A DNA stretch of 64,000 nucleotides from Aplectana chamaeleonis (taxonomy: Eukaryota; Nematoda; Chromadorea; Rhabditida; Cosmocercidae), in assembly GCA_029168955.1 (NCBI GenBank), contig JAPDOI010000371.1, positions 530,501 through 594,500 of the forward strand. The letters run 5' to 3'. Shown here piece by piece: positions 11,422-22,309 of the stretch. The notes under the pieces are model-generated. The model did not search any database. It was not told where the DNA came from and saw nothing but the letters and a program-made list of their open reading frames with translations. Position 1 is the stretch's first letter; the number at the start of each line of letters is the position of its first letter. A program made the translations under genes and the position numbers.

Positions 11422-11946
11422 CCACAATTTACCACTTCAATCCGCCGCTTTTTAGCCTGGTTTCGCAAACTTTGCACCAATTTGTCTATTTAATTCCACA
11501 TTTTTCATGAAAAAAATCATTTCAAAGCTGGTAGCTATGTAGTCGAATCTCGGTCAAATTTCCTGATTTTCATCAAGACGAAATAAGCCGAATTTCAACC
11601 CAGATTCGTTCATTTTCGATCAGTCCCGTAAAAATTGGAACAGAAATTTGTTCATTTTGATTCGAAACCCGTTGAACTTTGGGTCAGGAAGTCTTCCTAC
11701 CTAATTTTCCGATTTCATATCAAACCAGACAAGTACTTTCGTGATTCCTCAATATTCAGCCAAAATTTGTCTGTTTCCACCATACGAAACATTAAATTGG
11801 GGCTTTCATGCAAAATTCCTCCATTTATGACCAGTTTCTTCAAATGCGAAGCCCGAGTTTCTCCGTTTTCCACCCAAACTGTTGGGTTCTCCACTTGAGG
11901 AAAAATGCCGGACCGGACCGATTGCCACCCGTGTTTGATCACACGA
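11422..11946. other. Spacer between opposed head hairpins, no gene seen
   Basis: AT-rich sequence with several degenerate ATTTC/CAAATTTGTC-like motifs. No gene or terminus is recognised inside it. Near its right end, ATGCCGGACCGGAC resembles the ends of the palindromic repeats at 15.8 and 40.5 kb. Confidence 0.5.
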
Positions 11947-11968
11947 TATTGTGGTGCGCGCGAAGCGC
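11947..11968. repeat. Head hairpin 2 of composite unit (plus-going)
   Basis: GGTGCGCGCGAAGCGCGCACC, preceded by ATTGT and followed by AGATTTGGCTTTAACTCG. The same context precedes the reverse-strand copy ending at 34027. Confidence 0.8.
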
Positions 11969-12518
11969 GCACCAGATTTGGCTTTAACTCGCCCATGCGC
12001 AACTCTGCGAATCCGGAATCAGCATTCAGAGTAACTGTGGAGATGCGGTCTTTCTCCTTGGGAAAGAGCGTAAAAAGTTGGTGTATGTACCAAAAAATGG
12101 TTTGGAATGGTTTCTTGGCGCTCGAGAAAAATGGCGAAAACCACGTGATTTTGGTCGAAAAACTGTTAGTCTCCTTTTTTTTTCAGACGGCGTTCACGAT
12201 CTTGTGTAACCAGTTAAAATTGAGCTAGGAAGCTAATTTTTTGGCAGGAGGCTGGAATTGGATGCAGCTAGCTCCTATTCAATTTTGGAGTTGAAAACTC
12301 AATTTTAGCGGAACCCCAATTTTGAGGGTCAAGACGGGTAAAAACATGTAAACATGTTATTGCAAACCATCCGACGTTCCCTGAACTTCGAAAATGAGCT
12401 AGTGAAAATCAACACAGCTAATGATACGCTTCCGGCCAAGATTGTTCTCTGTTTGAGATGGTTGGTGTAAATAGGACTTGAGGAGTGCGCAGGGCGCCGC
12501 AGAAAGAGACGATTATAA
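11969..12518 (+). repeat. Leader of 42-bp minisatellite unit, first copy (truncated)
   Basis: Non-coding leader shared with 33511-34006 (reverse strand) and 34148-34680. Recognisable blocks include CCACGTGATTTTGGTCGAAA, AGCTAGGAAGCTAATTTTTT, AACATGTTATTG and AAACCATCCGACGTT. It runs into about one 42-bp repeat unit and stops at the promoter-bearing segment starting about 12519. Confidence 0.8.
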
Positions 12519-12671
12519 TTCGCTACCGGCACAAAATTCTCACTCAGGAATTATCCTGTTAAAGTTGGGCTCTGGCCTATTGAGGCAAGTTAAAACCTGT
12601 TTTACGTGTACTATGTCAAGACGCGTATGAACATAGACATGTTTAGAGAAATGTATTAACAATGTTGCTGG

Positions 12672-12678
12672 TATAAAA
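12672..12678 (+). promoter_or_regulatory. TATA box, copy A
   Basis: GGTATAAAAGG with the initiator-like A (TCAGTC) at 12704. The same 32-bp spacing recurs in the other copies, which argues for a real Pol II core promoter. Confidence 0.6.
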
Positions 12679-12703
12679 GGCTCCTCATCTCACCGTGTGC
12701 CTC

Positions 12704-12790
12704 AGTCGGCTCTTCGGAGCCAGACCTGGAAGGTGGCCTCAGTCACTTTCCAGAAGGTCCACCGGATACCGGAGGACAATTTTTGTCGAC
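12704..12790 (+). ncRNA. Putative structured leader RNA, copy A
   Basis: From the predicted start, hairpin 1 is GGCTC-TTCG-GAGCC, hairpin 2 is GGAAGGTG with CACTTTCC, and then a U-rich Sm-like AATTTTTG lies at 12778-12785. In copies B-D hairpin 1 is instead CGGCATT with AATGCCG: both strands of the stem changed together, which suggests selection on RNA (or DNA) structure. Not assigned to a known RNA family. Confidence 0.4.
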
Positions 12791-12948
12791 GAGGGAATAG
12801 GCCAACGGCTCAGGGGAGGGGGGGGGAGGTGGTACCCAAGTATGGGCCCATCTCCCCACGGTTTGCAGTGGGGTGGACCCCACTGCGAACAGTGGTGGTG
12901 GGGTCACCCCCACCTCCCGTTAGCATCACAACAGGGATGATCCTTGTG

Positions 12949-13345
12949 AGATGGTTTCTTGGCACCCGAGAAAAAGGAGAAAACCAAGTGATTTTGGTCG
13001 AAAAACTGTTAATCTCTTTTTTATCCAGACGGCATTCACGATCTTCTTGCAACACTTAAAATTTAGCTAGGAAGTGAATTTTTTGGCCGGATACTCGAAA
13101 TGGATGCAGCTAGCTCCTATTCAATGTTGGAGCTGAATGCTCAATTTTAGCGGAACCTCAAAATTGAGGGCCAAGACGGGTAAAAACATGTAAACGTGTT
13201 ATTGTAAACCATCCGACGCTCACTGAACTTTAAAAATGAACTAATGAAAATCAACACAGCTAATGATAGGCTTCCGGCCAAGATTGTTCTCTCTTTGAGA
13301 CGGTTGGTGTGAATAAAATTTGAGGAGTGCGCAGGGCGCAGCAGA
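12949..13345 (+). repeat. Leader of 42-bp minisatellite unit, second copy
   Basis: A direct repeat of 12102-12518 (ATGGTTTCTTGGC through TTGAGGAGTGCGCAGGGCG), with scattered differences. It leads directly into array 1. Confidence 0.85.
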
Positions 13346-14775
13346 AAGTGCGCGAGCCCTCAGCGGGAATGTGCAGGACGCCGTAAAAACTCTGTGGAAC
13401 CTCAGTGGGAATGCGCAGGACGCTGTAAAAATGTACGCGACCACAGTGGGAGTGTGCAGGACGCTGTAAAAATGTACGGGACCACAGTGGTAGTGTGCAA
13501 CACGCTGTAAAAATGTACGGGACCACAGTGGGAGTGCGCAGGACGCCGCAGAAAGTGTGTGGGACCGGAATGAGAGTGCGCCGTACGCCGTAGAAAGTGT
13601 GCGAGACCCAAGTGGAAGTGCGCAGGTCGCCGTAGAAAACGTGCGGGCCCCAGTGGGAGTGCGCAGGACGCTGTAAAAATGTACGGGACCACAGTGGGAG
13701 TGTGCAGGAAGCCGCAGAAAGTGTGCGACCGGAATGAGTGCGCCGTACGCCGTAGAAAGTGTGCGAGACCCAAGTGGAAGTGCGCAGGTCGCCGTAGAAA
13801 ACGTGCGGGCCCCAGTGGGAGTGCGCAGGACGCTGTAAAAATGTACGGGACCACAGTGGGAGTGTGCAACACGCTGTAAAAATGTACGGGACCACAGTGG
13901 GAGTGTGCAACACGCTGTAAAAATGTACGGGACCACAGTGGGAGTGTGCAGGAAGCCGCAGAAAGTGCGCGAGCCCTCAGCGGGAATGTGCAGGACGCCG
14001 TAAAAACTCTGTGGAACCTCAGTGGGAATGCGCAGGACGCCGTAAAAACTCTGTGGAACCTCAGTGGGAATGCGCAGGACGCTGTAAAAATGTACGCGAC
14101 CACAGTGGGAGTGTGCAGGACGCTGTAAAAATGTACGGGACCACAGTGGGAGTGTGCAACACGCTGTAAAAATGTACGGGACCACAGTGGGAGTGTGCAG
14201 GAAGCCGCAGAAAGTGTGTGCGACCGGAATGAGAGTGCGCCGTACGCCGTAGAAAGTGTGCGAGACCCAAGTGGAAGTGCGCAGGACGCCGTAGAAAGTG
14301 TGCGGGCCCCAGTGGGAGTGCGCAGGGCGCTGTAAAAATGTACGGGACCACAGTGGGAGTGTGCAGGAAGCCGCAGAAAGTGTGTGCGACCGGAATGAGA
14401 GTGCGCCGGACGCCGTAGAATGTGTGCGAGACCCAGGTGGAAGTGCGCAGGACGCCGTAGAAAGTGTGCGGGCCCCAGTGGGAGTGCGCAGGGCGCTGTA
14501 AAAATGTACGGGACCACAGTGGGAGTGTGCAACACGCTGTAAAAATGTACGGGACCGCAGTGGGTGTGCGCAGTACGCCGCAGAAAGTGTGTGGGACCGG
14601 AATGAGAGTGCGCCGAACGCCGCAGAAAGTGTGCGGTCCAAAAGTGGGAGTGCACAGGACGCCAGAGAAAGTGTGCGGGACCCTAGTAAGAAAGCGCATG
14701 ACGCCGCAAAAAGTGTACGGGACCCCACTTGAAGTGCGCACGATGCCGTAAAAAGTGTACGGGACCTCAGTAGGA
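13322..14775. repeat. Minisatellite array 1: 42-bp unit
   Basis: About 35 copies of a 42-bp unit made of two related 21-mers (GGGACCCCAGTGGGAGTG / CGCAGGACGCCGTAGAAAGT in consensus style). The strand is opposite to array 0. Long minus-strand frames (522 and 417 codons) are artefacts of the period. Confidence 0.95.
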
Positions 14776-14965
14776 AACAAATGGTCGTTTTTTTATGTCT
14801 GCGGGTCACAATTTTTAGGAGTTATAGTCGTCCGACCACACCGATGGGTAATGATTTAATTATTTACCGTAGGCAAAAGCTTTCATAAAAGCTTTTGCCT
14901 CTCCAGACTGGGAATCGCTGAGCAAAAATTAGGTCATAAAGGGAACCTTTGGGAAAAATATATGA
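14776..14965 (+). repeat. Array-to-foldback joint, copy 1
   Basis: The segment from GGTCGTTTTTTTATG through GGGAACCTTTGGGAAAAATA is matched in reverse complement at 30811-30990, where it likewise joins a 42-bp array to a foldback. It contains the short hairpin GGCAAAAGCTTTCATAAAAG-CTTTTGCC. Confidence 0.75.
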
Positions 14966-15628
14966 AATTCCCAAAAGTTTAGCTTCCTGGCAAAAGTAAT
15001 GATTTGGCAATGTTATAACTACAAGAAATATAGAATTTAACAAAATAAAATAAAAAAACAACTCGAAATATGTTTGAAAATGATTTGGCACAAAATAACC
15101 AGAAGCAATGAAAAACTGGGAAATGTAGTGAAATGACCAAAACCGGATTTGGCGGTCATTCATAGGCCAACTTTTGATAAGTATGTAGTGACTGACGAGC
15201 GATTACATTTTACAAGATAATCCGTTAACCTTATCAAAGCTAAATCAAGCGCGCAACGGAAACCGTAAAACATTTCATTGAAGCTGTAATACGGAAATCA
15301 GCATAGGTCAAGCTATGTGAACGTAACGCTCAAATCCGATGCGCGCTTGATTTAGCTTTTATAAGTTTAACGGATTATCTTATAAAATGTAATCGCTCGT
15401 CAGTCAATACATACTTATCAAAAGTTGGCCTATGAATGACCGCCAAATCCGGTTTTGGTCATTTCACTACATTTCCCGGTTTTTCATTGCTTCTGGTTAT
15501 TTTGTGCCAAATCAATTTCAAACATATTTCGAGTTGTTTTTTTATATTGTTTTGTTAAATTCTATATTTCTTGTAGTTATAACATTGCCAAATCATTACT
15601 TTTGCCAGGAAGCTAAACTTTTGGGAAT
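14966..15628. mobile_element. Foldback element FB1
   Basis: 663 bp with arms of about 300 bp in inverted repeat. The ends read ATTCCCAAAAGTTTAGCTTC on both strands. The centre keeps GCTAAATCAAGCGCGCAACG and its inverse. No ORF. Homologous foldbacks lie at 30161-30810 and 39362-40035. Confidence 0.92.
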
Positions 15629-15867
15629 CGGCTATTGTTTCGTCGTGATTAAAGGGTGGGCAGGTCAGATGAGCCAGCAGCCGACAGCCCGGGGTTTTCC
15701 TATCTTGAGGGACGGTGCAGCCGCCGGCTGCACCGTCCCTCAAGGGAGGAAAACCCCGGGCTGTCGACTGCTGGTTGATATGACCAACCGATCAGTCGAT
15801 CACGTCGAATCAATTGTGAATGCCATGATGTCTCAACGCAAAGGCAATATGTCCGGTCCGGCATTTC
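15629..15867. mobile_element. Palindromic repeat, truncated copy
   Basis: The core 15682-15766 is a near-perfect hairpin (CGACAGCCCGGGGTTTTCC ... GGAAAACCCCGGGCTGTCG). The right end is GGCAATATGTCCGGTCCGGC, as in the element at 40480-40996. The left end is cut off where FB1 stops. Confidence 0.75.
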
Positions 15868-17401
15868 GTAGCTCGGGATTCCAGGTGATCGTCGCTACGT
15901 GCATTGAAACAAAAGATCGTGTTGCTAACCGTAAAGAAAAGAACAATAGGTTGAAGACAGCGAATATCATGACTTCAACTCTTCGTGAAACTGAAACTTC
16001 ATGGTTGGTTAGTTTTACCAGACTGCCTTTCACCATTTCTTTTTCTATTCCCTTGTGACGCCATCACTTTCCCAGAGTTCGCCTTTGGCATCCTTAGATT
16101 TGGCGACGAGGAGCTGGTCAGCGCATCTTTTTGTCTCTTGGAAGACTGGACGAGCAGCGCTTCTCTGAAGATTTCAGAAATGTTGCGAACACTAATTTCA
16201 TTAACTCACCGAAGTCTTCGGTAAGTTGTTGAAATCGTGATCGTAAGTTGCGCAGCCTCATGCCCTAATGTGTTCGTAACATTTTCGGAACTGTTCTGTA
16301 ACTCTCTAAAATGTTGATTTCAACTATCAGTGTCGCGCCGCTATCGACTGATCGCGACGCGAATCCCCCCGCCGCGGCCATTAGGTCGCGGCGCCGCGAG
16401 GTTCGCGTTGCAACGACGAGCGATCGGGGCGCTGGGCTACGCCCGCGTGTTAGTTACTTGCATGTGCATCTATGTATTGGAAGCGGTTGAAACCGTTTAT
16501 AGGAGAATAAAAGTGTTGTAACCTGACTGAACAACCACCCAAGGTGAGCACAGTGAGCACCTAATGCAGAGATAACTGCGGTTTTGAAGAAAAAAAAATT
16601 TTCTTCTCTGTTCAGGCTGTTTCGGCAAGGCGTAATATGACATTCGGTTTCTCCTACTAACCCAGGCTCTTTATTGCTCCCCGTAAAACTTTTTATTTTA
16701 TTAAGTAGCACTAGATGATGACACCCACAAGGAATCTCGGGATTCCTTCATGAGAGCAACTTTAGCAATATTTCTCCACAGACTTTTTCCATAGATTCAC
16801 AAAAGTTCTTTCTTGTGCGATAAACCTAGCTGTGAGCAGGGCTCTCTGTTCTTCGTATATTTTTCGACTGCCCCATCAACCCGAAAACTTCTTTGTGAAA
16901 TCAAAGTAGCCATAAAGTACAAGAAATGTGTGGTAGTAACTCTAATCTTCATGCCAAATCTTTTTTGATAAGGATATTGAGATTCTCTATCTGATATAAA
17001 ACAATATCGATAGTTAATAACTATATCATACGTATAATATAATATCATCACTTAAAAAACCTCCACATAGTTTTCCAGTAGAGCTCTTACTGTTATTTTT
17101 TTCAAAGTTGTTAGACATTCGCACCAATTATCGACCCAGATGTGCTAGATTATCAACCCAAATGCATTTTTAGGTGGCCATAACACTCTGGGAGCGTAAT
17201 TTCAGAGTCTCAATCGGCATTGATGATCTCAGCTAACCCCAATCTAGAGATTGTGCTTAAAAATTGAGTCATTTCGAGAGCGCACGACGTCTCAGGTACT
17301 CAACTCAGGTACCCGAAGGGATTCTTATTTGACTATCTTTTTTTGTCCTGGGTTTCTCTAACTTTTTCACGTTCACCTGAACGGAAGAAGCATAAACGGG
17401 A
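15868..17401. other. Intergenic, no gene seen
   Basis: Contains a GC-rich patch at 16335-16455 (gccgcggccattaggtcg) and otherwise AT-rich unique sequence. No frame here looks coding by length or composition, and no tRNA-like A/B box pair was found. Confidence 0.5.
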
Positions 17402-18835
17402 TGTTTATTTATTTATTTATTTATTTATTAAATACGATGCATAAGGCATACGTGAGATACACAAACACAGTAGGTTAGTAGTGTACAGATTGAGCGCAGA
17501 TATGAATCGCTGATACAACGTGATCTCCATCCCATCACCGAACTTCCCGTTAAAAACACAGTAACTTCTTTCTCGCAATACGTTTGAATGATCTCACTCC
17601 AGATCGAACGGCAGGTATCCCTTCTCTAAATGAAACAAAGAGCGATCCAGCCCTGCACGTAAACGAGCAGGACCTTAGTGTACTTTTTGGGATTACATAT
17701 CAAATTTTCTCTGTACCACCTCTGGCTCTAGAATGAATTATACGGTAAAATTTAGAAACGTCTACTCTCATAACACCTGATAACATTTTAGCGACAGTGA
17801 CGACATCACAAACCTTCCGCCGAGATTCTAACGTGTGTAGCAACAACTCCCTGTTCCGGTTCTTTGAATTGGGTATGCTACTGTACGGCAACTGGAAAGC
17901 CCTTGCAAATAATTTGCGTGTGAAATTCTCTTGGGTTCTCTCTAGCAAAGAAATGTCTTTCTTTTTATGTGGAGCAAAGCCGATGACCCACCCTCCATAA
18001 TTGGCCTTATGTAAGTTTTATATGCTCTTACAAGAACATCTTTATCGCACGTAGAAAGTGCTTTAAAGATGAGGAAAGTGCGCGAAAAAGCCTTGTTGCT
18101 CAGGTGTTTATAATGATTCATAAAATCCAGTTTACTATCATAGTGAAACCCTAAGTCTCTTACCGAACCCACTGAATTCAAAGCTTGATCAGCAAGTTTA
18201 TAAAAACTTGGGAAGCTTGGAACTCCAATTCTCATGTAAATAGTTTTTTCAGGGGCTAAAGGTAGCTCCCAACTGAGTGACCAGCTGTAAATCTGGTCTA
18301 AAGCTGCTTGCATCTTAATATGGTCATCAGGACTTTCAATCATTGTATAAATCTTGACATCATCTGCAAATTGTTTGCATCTGACTCCGCATCTCTCTAA
18401 AATTGTAGGGAGCTCAGCAGAGTACAATGCAAACAGGATTGGAGACAGTACTCCGCCCTGTGGCACTCCGCTGCTAGCTTCTCTGGCCGTTGAGAAGCAT
18501 GAACCTATTCTCACCTGGAAACTTCTTTTCTCAAGGTAACCCCTCAACCACTCTATAACCAGGGGATGGAATTTCAGTTGGGTGATTTTGTGAATCAATT
18601 TACAATGATCTACACGATCGAAAGCCTTGGCAAAATCAAAATATACTACATCACAGCCCTTCTTAGCATCCATGTACTCAGTCCGGTCATTGACACACTC
18701 CTGAAGATTTGTTTCCACAGATTTACCTGGCATGAATCCATGCTGATTCGGGGGAATGATAGAGTTCCTCCCCAAATGTGACATGATATGTTTTTTCAAT
18801 ACCTTTTCAATACCTTTGTTTTTTCATTACCAATG
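17402..18835 (-). pseudogene. CR1-type LINE relic, 5'-truncated reverse transcriptase
   Basis: The minus frame starting at 18799 (285 codons) reads as the palm/fingers of a CR1 reverse transcriptase: NQHGFMPGKSVETNL, VYFDFAKAFDRVDH, GVPQGGVLSPILFALY and FADD near 18359-18370. A frameshift near 17945 moves the C-terminal part to the frame 17948-17700 (TRKLFARAF, RRKVCDVVTVAK), after which homology fades in several frames. The 3' end is a (TTTA)n run at 17403-17430, read as (TAAA)n on the coding strand, the usual microsatellite tail of such elements. The endonuclease is missing; truncation is at about 18835. Role when active: target-primed reverse transcription. Confidence 0.88.
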
Positions 18836-18924
18836 TTGCATATATAATGTGGCCTCAAGTCCAACGAGGCAGTCCAATAAGACTGTATTGCTAATAGTTT
18901 TGAAGTATTCGTGATTTCTGTTAA

Positions 18925-19819
18925 AGGCAGTGTTCACGATGATTCTCGTCCCAGGGTTTTTATATAAATCAATGCGTTGGCCTCCAAGTGTTACCAAAAT
19001 TACGAAAAAACTCATTAAAGGCAGCATACACGCTCGAAAACGTGATTGAGGTAACTACGGAAATAGAATGGTATGGCCCATATTACAACGTCTACGCTTT
19101 TTGCAGTGCCAAAAACGACCCACAATCCCGCTACATGAGTTAGAAGTTGGCCCCGCCCTGTATTTTCACGCCCCCTGTATTTGCGCTTTTCCTGCAACGC
19201 AAGGTTGCTGGGTCATATTCACCGTTGGTACTGTTAGTAGGTTGCCTAACAAGTGAACCACACACGTCACTGACGGCGAAGATGACCCAGCAGCCCTGCT
19301 TCGGAGCCAAAGAGCGAATACAGGGGGCGTGAAAATACAGGACGGGGCTAACTTCTAACTTATGTAGCGGCATTGTGGGTAATTTTTGACACTTCAAAAT
19401 GCGTAGGCATTATGTTGTAAGCCATTCGGTTCGATTCACATTGTATCCCAACCACGTTTACGAGCGTGTATGCTGCCTTTAAAACGTCGTTTTTCAGTGA
19501 CACTATTATATAACACTGGACCGGTGGGAAATTGGGTCAATCAAAAATACAAGATTATTTTATGCAAAGCTGGATTAGGTAGCGCCCTAATTAAGAAACG
19601 GAGACATAGAGAATAGAGAATTGCAAAGGACGGGTGCACAAAAATTTCCTTTCACAACAAACAGTTCCTGTGATATTTAAGAGGCGGGGTGATGCTTAAG
19701 GATTTCGTAAGCTTCTGGTGCGTTTTTCTCAACTTCTTCGTCATTTTAGTACTACCCGGGGGCCACTTAATCCATATAGCGAACAATCTCAAAGTTGAAG
19801 ATTATCGTGAACACTGCCT
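18925..19819. mobile_element. TTAA-type element, outer copy with nested insert
   Basis: The left terminus TTAA-AGGCAGTGTTCACGAT lies at 18921 onward; the right terminus ATCGTGAACACTGCCT is followed by TCAA (mutated TTAA) at 19820-19823. The interior (GCGTTGGCCTCCAAGTGTTACC ... TTGGGTCAATCAAAAATA) matches 45871-46833. A second TTAA element sits inside at 19019-19478. Non-coding. Confidence 0.88.
19019..19478. mobile_element. TTAA-type element, subfamily 2, nested
   Basis: Flanked by TTAA at 19015-19018 and 19479-19482. The inverted ends AGGCAGCATACACGCTCG are long and near-perfect. The uninserted relative at about 45655 (ACTCATTAAAACGCC) shows one TTAA, which is the empty site. The internal arms, with GCCCCGCCCTGTATTTTCAC and its inverse, make the 460-bp insert largely self-complementary. 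Confidence 0.9.
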
Positions 19820-19823
19820 TCAA

Positions 19824-21802
19824 TCAAATGCCACAAAGCCTTCAAAACCTGACTTCTGAAGCACTGATTTTTTTTTACTCGTGCTTGCTTCCTCGTATCA
19901 AAATTAACGCAAACAATTATGGGTTTCTAACAGGAAATTTAATATGCAGTGAAAAAAAAGATTTGAGAAAGGGTGTGTAACGCAAGAGCAAAGTGAAGGG
20001 TGGAAAACGATGAAACGGATCAATAAACGCAGAGGTTGCAAAAGCCTTTCAGTTAGTTGTTACTGCAAATACATATTTGCCACGCTTCCGACGTCTACTA
20101 GGTTGCCAGCCGAATAGCGCTATTCGTAACTAACAATAACTAAACTGCAAACTTCTCCACGCTCATAAGGCCCATCGAAACATGATTTTAGCATTTTAAC
20201 CTGCCCGTAACATTATCGAAAACTTCATAGTTCCCGACCCTGAGGCAGTTAGCGGACGACCGTATGGAGTGGAGTCAAAGCTTTGTAGAAGACGCTGTGA
20301 GTTTCTTCAACCTGGATTTATCTCAAATGCTGTTCGGACTGTACCATGTCGCGAAGTTTTCCAGGCAAATTATTCGCTTGTTTAAGCACAGGATCGTCGA
20401 TGGTGAACATTGGTGGCTTACAGCTGATATAGGTTTTTCTTTTATATTTACTCGCACGTGGCAACATCCGTTGGTCTTGAATTTTATATGTATAACATCT
20501 ATTTCAGCATAGTGCAAAGATTCCTTGAGCTGAGCTTGAGTCCAAGAAGTGATAGATCCCAGGGCCGTGACGGAAGTTAGTAAATACCGGTTTCACTGAA
20601 AATTTGATTGTTCTCAAGGCTGCTGAAGAATTATTGTGTTGCGAGGCTACTAAGAGGGAGGAGGTTCTTGAAAACCGCAAAGATTTAGAACGCTCTGAAA
20701 AAAACTCGAAAATTTTCTTGAAAGCCCCTTTCCGAGAAACCTCCTCCGATGCTTTGCAGCTTCTTTCGACCTGCACGCCCGGCCACTGGAGCTTAGCCAA
20801 GTGCCGCGCTTCCAGAAAGAGAAAAAGGGAAGAAGGGAGTTTTCGAGTTCTTAAAAAAACGTTTGGATTCTTCTCTCTCTTTTTCAGCCTCATAAAGTGA
20901 ATAATTCCTCATATGTGGTAAAATTAGATCTTCTATGTACGTATTTTTGAGTCGCTGAGACATGCGGTTAGGTCAAGTATTTTTCTTTCAAATTTCTGTG
21001 ATTTTTTCCACTCTACGCATCCATTGTTGTCACTCTGATTCGAATCCCGTTCGTGAAAACATTGCTGAAATATTCATTTCCAATTTTTTTCGAACATGTC
21101 GCTCCTGTTGTTGTTTTATTTTTGATTTATTGTTTCCAGTATTTCGCAAATCTAAAGCCCTGCCTACTGAAAATACGTACATTGTTCTAATCCATGCTTT
21201 TTCCGTTGTTCTGTTGTTTTTATGGGTACTGTGGGTGAATTCCTATCATAAAGAGTAAACTTTTTATGTTTAACGCATTAAGAAACAGATATTTGGCCTT
21301 ATGATTCATTTCGAGGCGAGACGGCAAGACAAAACGATGAAAGTATGCAGTGGTTTCCCAAAATACTACGAACAAGTCGTATTACGCGACTATAATTGAT
21401 GGAAAGTCCTGGGAATCGAAGAGGATAGTGAAGGGTTCCCCTAGCCCTGTAACGAAGCGAGGGGTGACCAGCAGGGGCAAGAAGGGCTCACCAGCAGTGC
21501 GTTTTTGCGCCGCGGCCGCTCGCGCGAATCGGAACTCCCTCTCCATCTCCTACGCTCTCGCCGGGTCTGATGAGCCTCGCAGGATAGCGCCCGACCTTGA
21601 GCGCGAGAAGCGCAATCCGTGCCTGAGTATGTGAAAAGCAAGCTCCAGACAGTGTCCGCACTGACTAGTTAGAGATCGGAGACTGATCTGTGGCAATGTT
21701 GAATTTCTAAGAGTCACCAAGAACAACGTTTTTGAAAATGGGGACCGCGATGACATCTGCAGCTAGAAGACTGCCGCCCAATGGTCTTCACCGCACGAGG
21801 TC
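19824..21802. other. Intergenic, no gene seen
   Basis: Unique AT-rich sequence. A minus frame at 20504-20893 (129 codons) and a plus frame at 20962-21258 (98 codons) show no recognisable domain or motif. A GC-richer patch lies at 21430-21610. No repeat ends were found. Confidence 0.5.
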
Positions 21803-21806
21803 TTTG

Positions 21807-22258
21807 ACGGCAGTGTTCACGATGAATATCGCGCTCGAGTTCGACCCAAAAATGGGATTGTTGGGTAGTGAGGTAGCTAGTCATGAAGAAACAGCGAAAA
21901 AAGCTTTTAGAATAAGCTGAAATAGCAGTTTCTAACGTTCGGGCCTGGACGAGAATCATGGGCCCTGCTGATTCCCGCAAGCGCGCGCTAATCGCGAAAT
22001 CTGCCCGAGTCGATCAGACTGGACGCGGCAGAGTTGCTTGGCAATTCGCCATCCAAACGTGTGCGGCGCCACAGGCTCGTCCGATTTGGAGGGGGGGCGG
22101 ACAGGAGTAGGTAGGAGCACCGGGATAACTTTCAGAGCCGTTGTCATAGATTTCTCGCCCGTTTTCGCTGCTTTCTTCGACCACATCCTCTCCAGCATCT
22201 GCCAACTTACAGCTTCGCACTGGAACCTCGAAAATCAGATTTATCGTAAACACTGTCT
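21807..22258. mobile_element. TTAA-type element, unsplit reference copy
   Basis: Left end TTGA-CGGCAGTGTTCACGATG, right end TTATCGTAAACACTGTCT-TTAA (22259-22262). It is the uninterrupted counterpart of the element split by the LINE at 434/4096. 452 bp, no ORF. Confidence 0.85.
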
Positions 22259-22309
22259 TTAATAAGGGCTTGCTCAATAGGATAGAGAGAACACTGGGTG
22301 ACTTCCGGC

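Larger units (their letters stand above)
12519..12948 (+). mobile_element. Promoter-bearing repeat segment, copy A
   Basis: This 430-bp segment lies between two direct copies of the leader (12102-12518 and 12949-13345). It carries TATAAAA at 12672-12678, an initiator-like TCAGTC exactly 32 bp downstream, two strong hairpins and then AATTTTTG. The downstream part contains GC-rich hairpins such as GGGAGGTGG with CCACCTCCC. Relatives at 41.0-41.65 kb and in the core of the 55.4-56.5 kb palindrome show that it is a dispersed element. No coding region is recognised. An LTR or other promoter-containing terminal segment is one possible identity. Confidence 0.6.

Noticed and set aside
11403..11968. 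Helitron 3' ends
   Set aside because: A GC-rich hairpin is present but no CTRR end or A/T insertion site could be placed at a fixed distance after it.
12672..12790. Spliced-leader RNA gene
   Set aside because: The start does not carry the nematode SL1/SL2 exon, the promoter is TATA-type, and no donor site is placed at about 22 nt. Kept only as a structured RNA candidate.
20504..20893. 129-codon minus-strand protein gene
   Set aside because: No recognisable domain, overlapping plus-strand frame of similar length, no repeat or homologue in the window.
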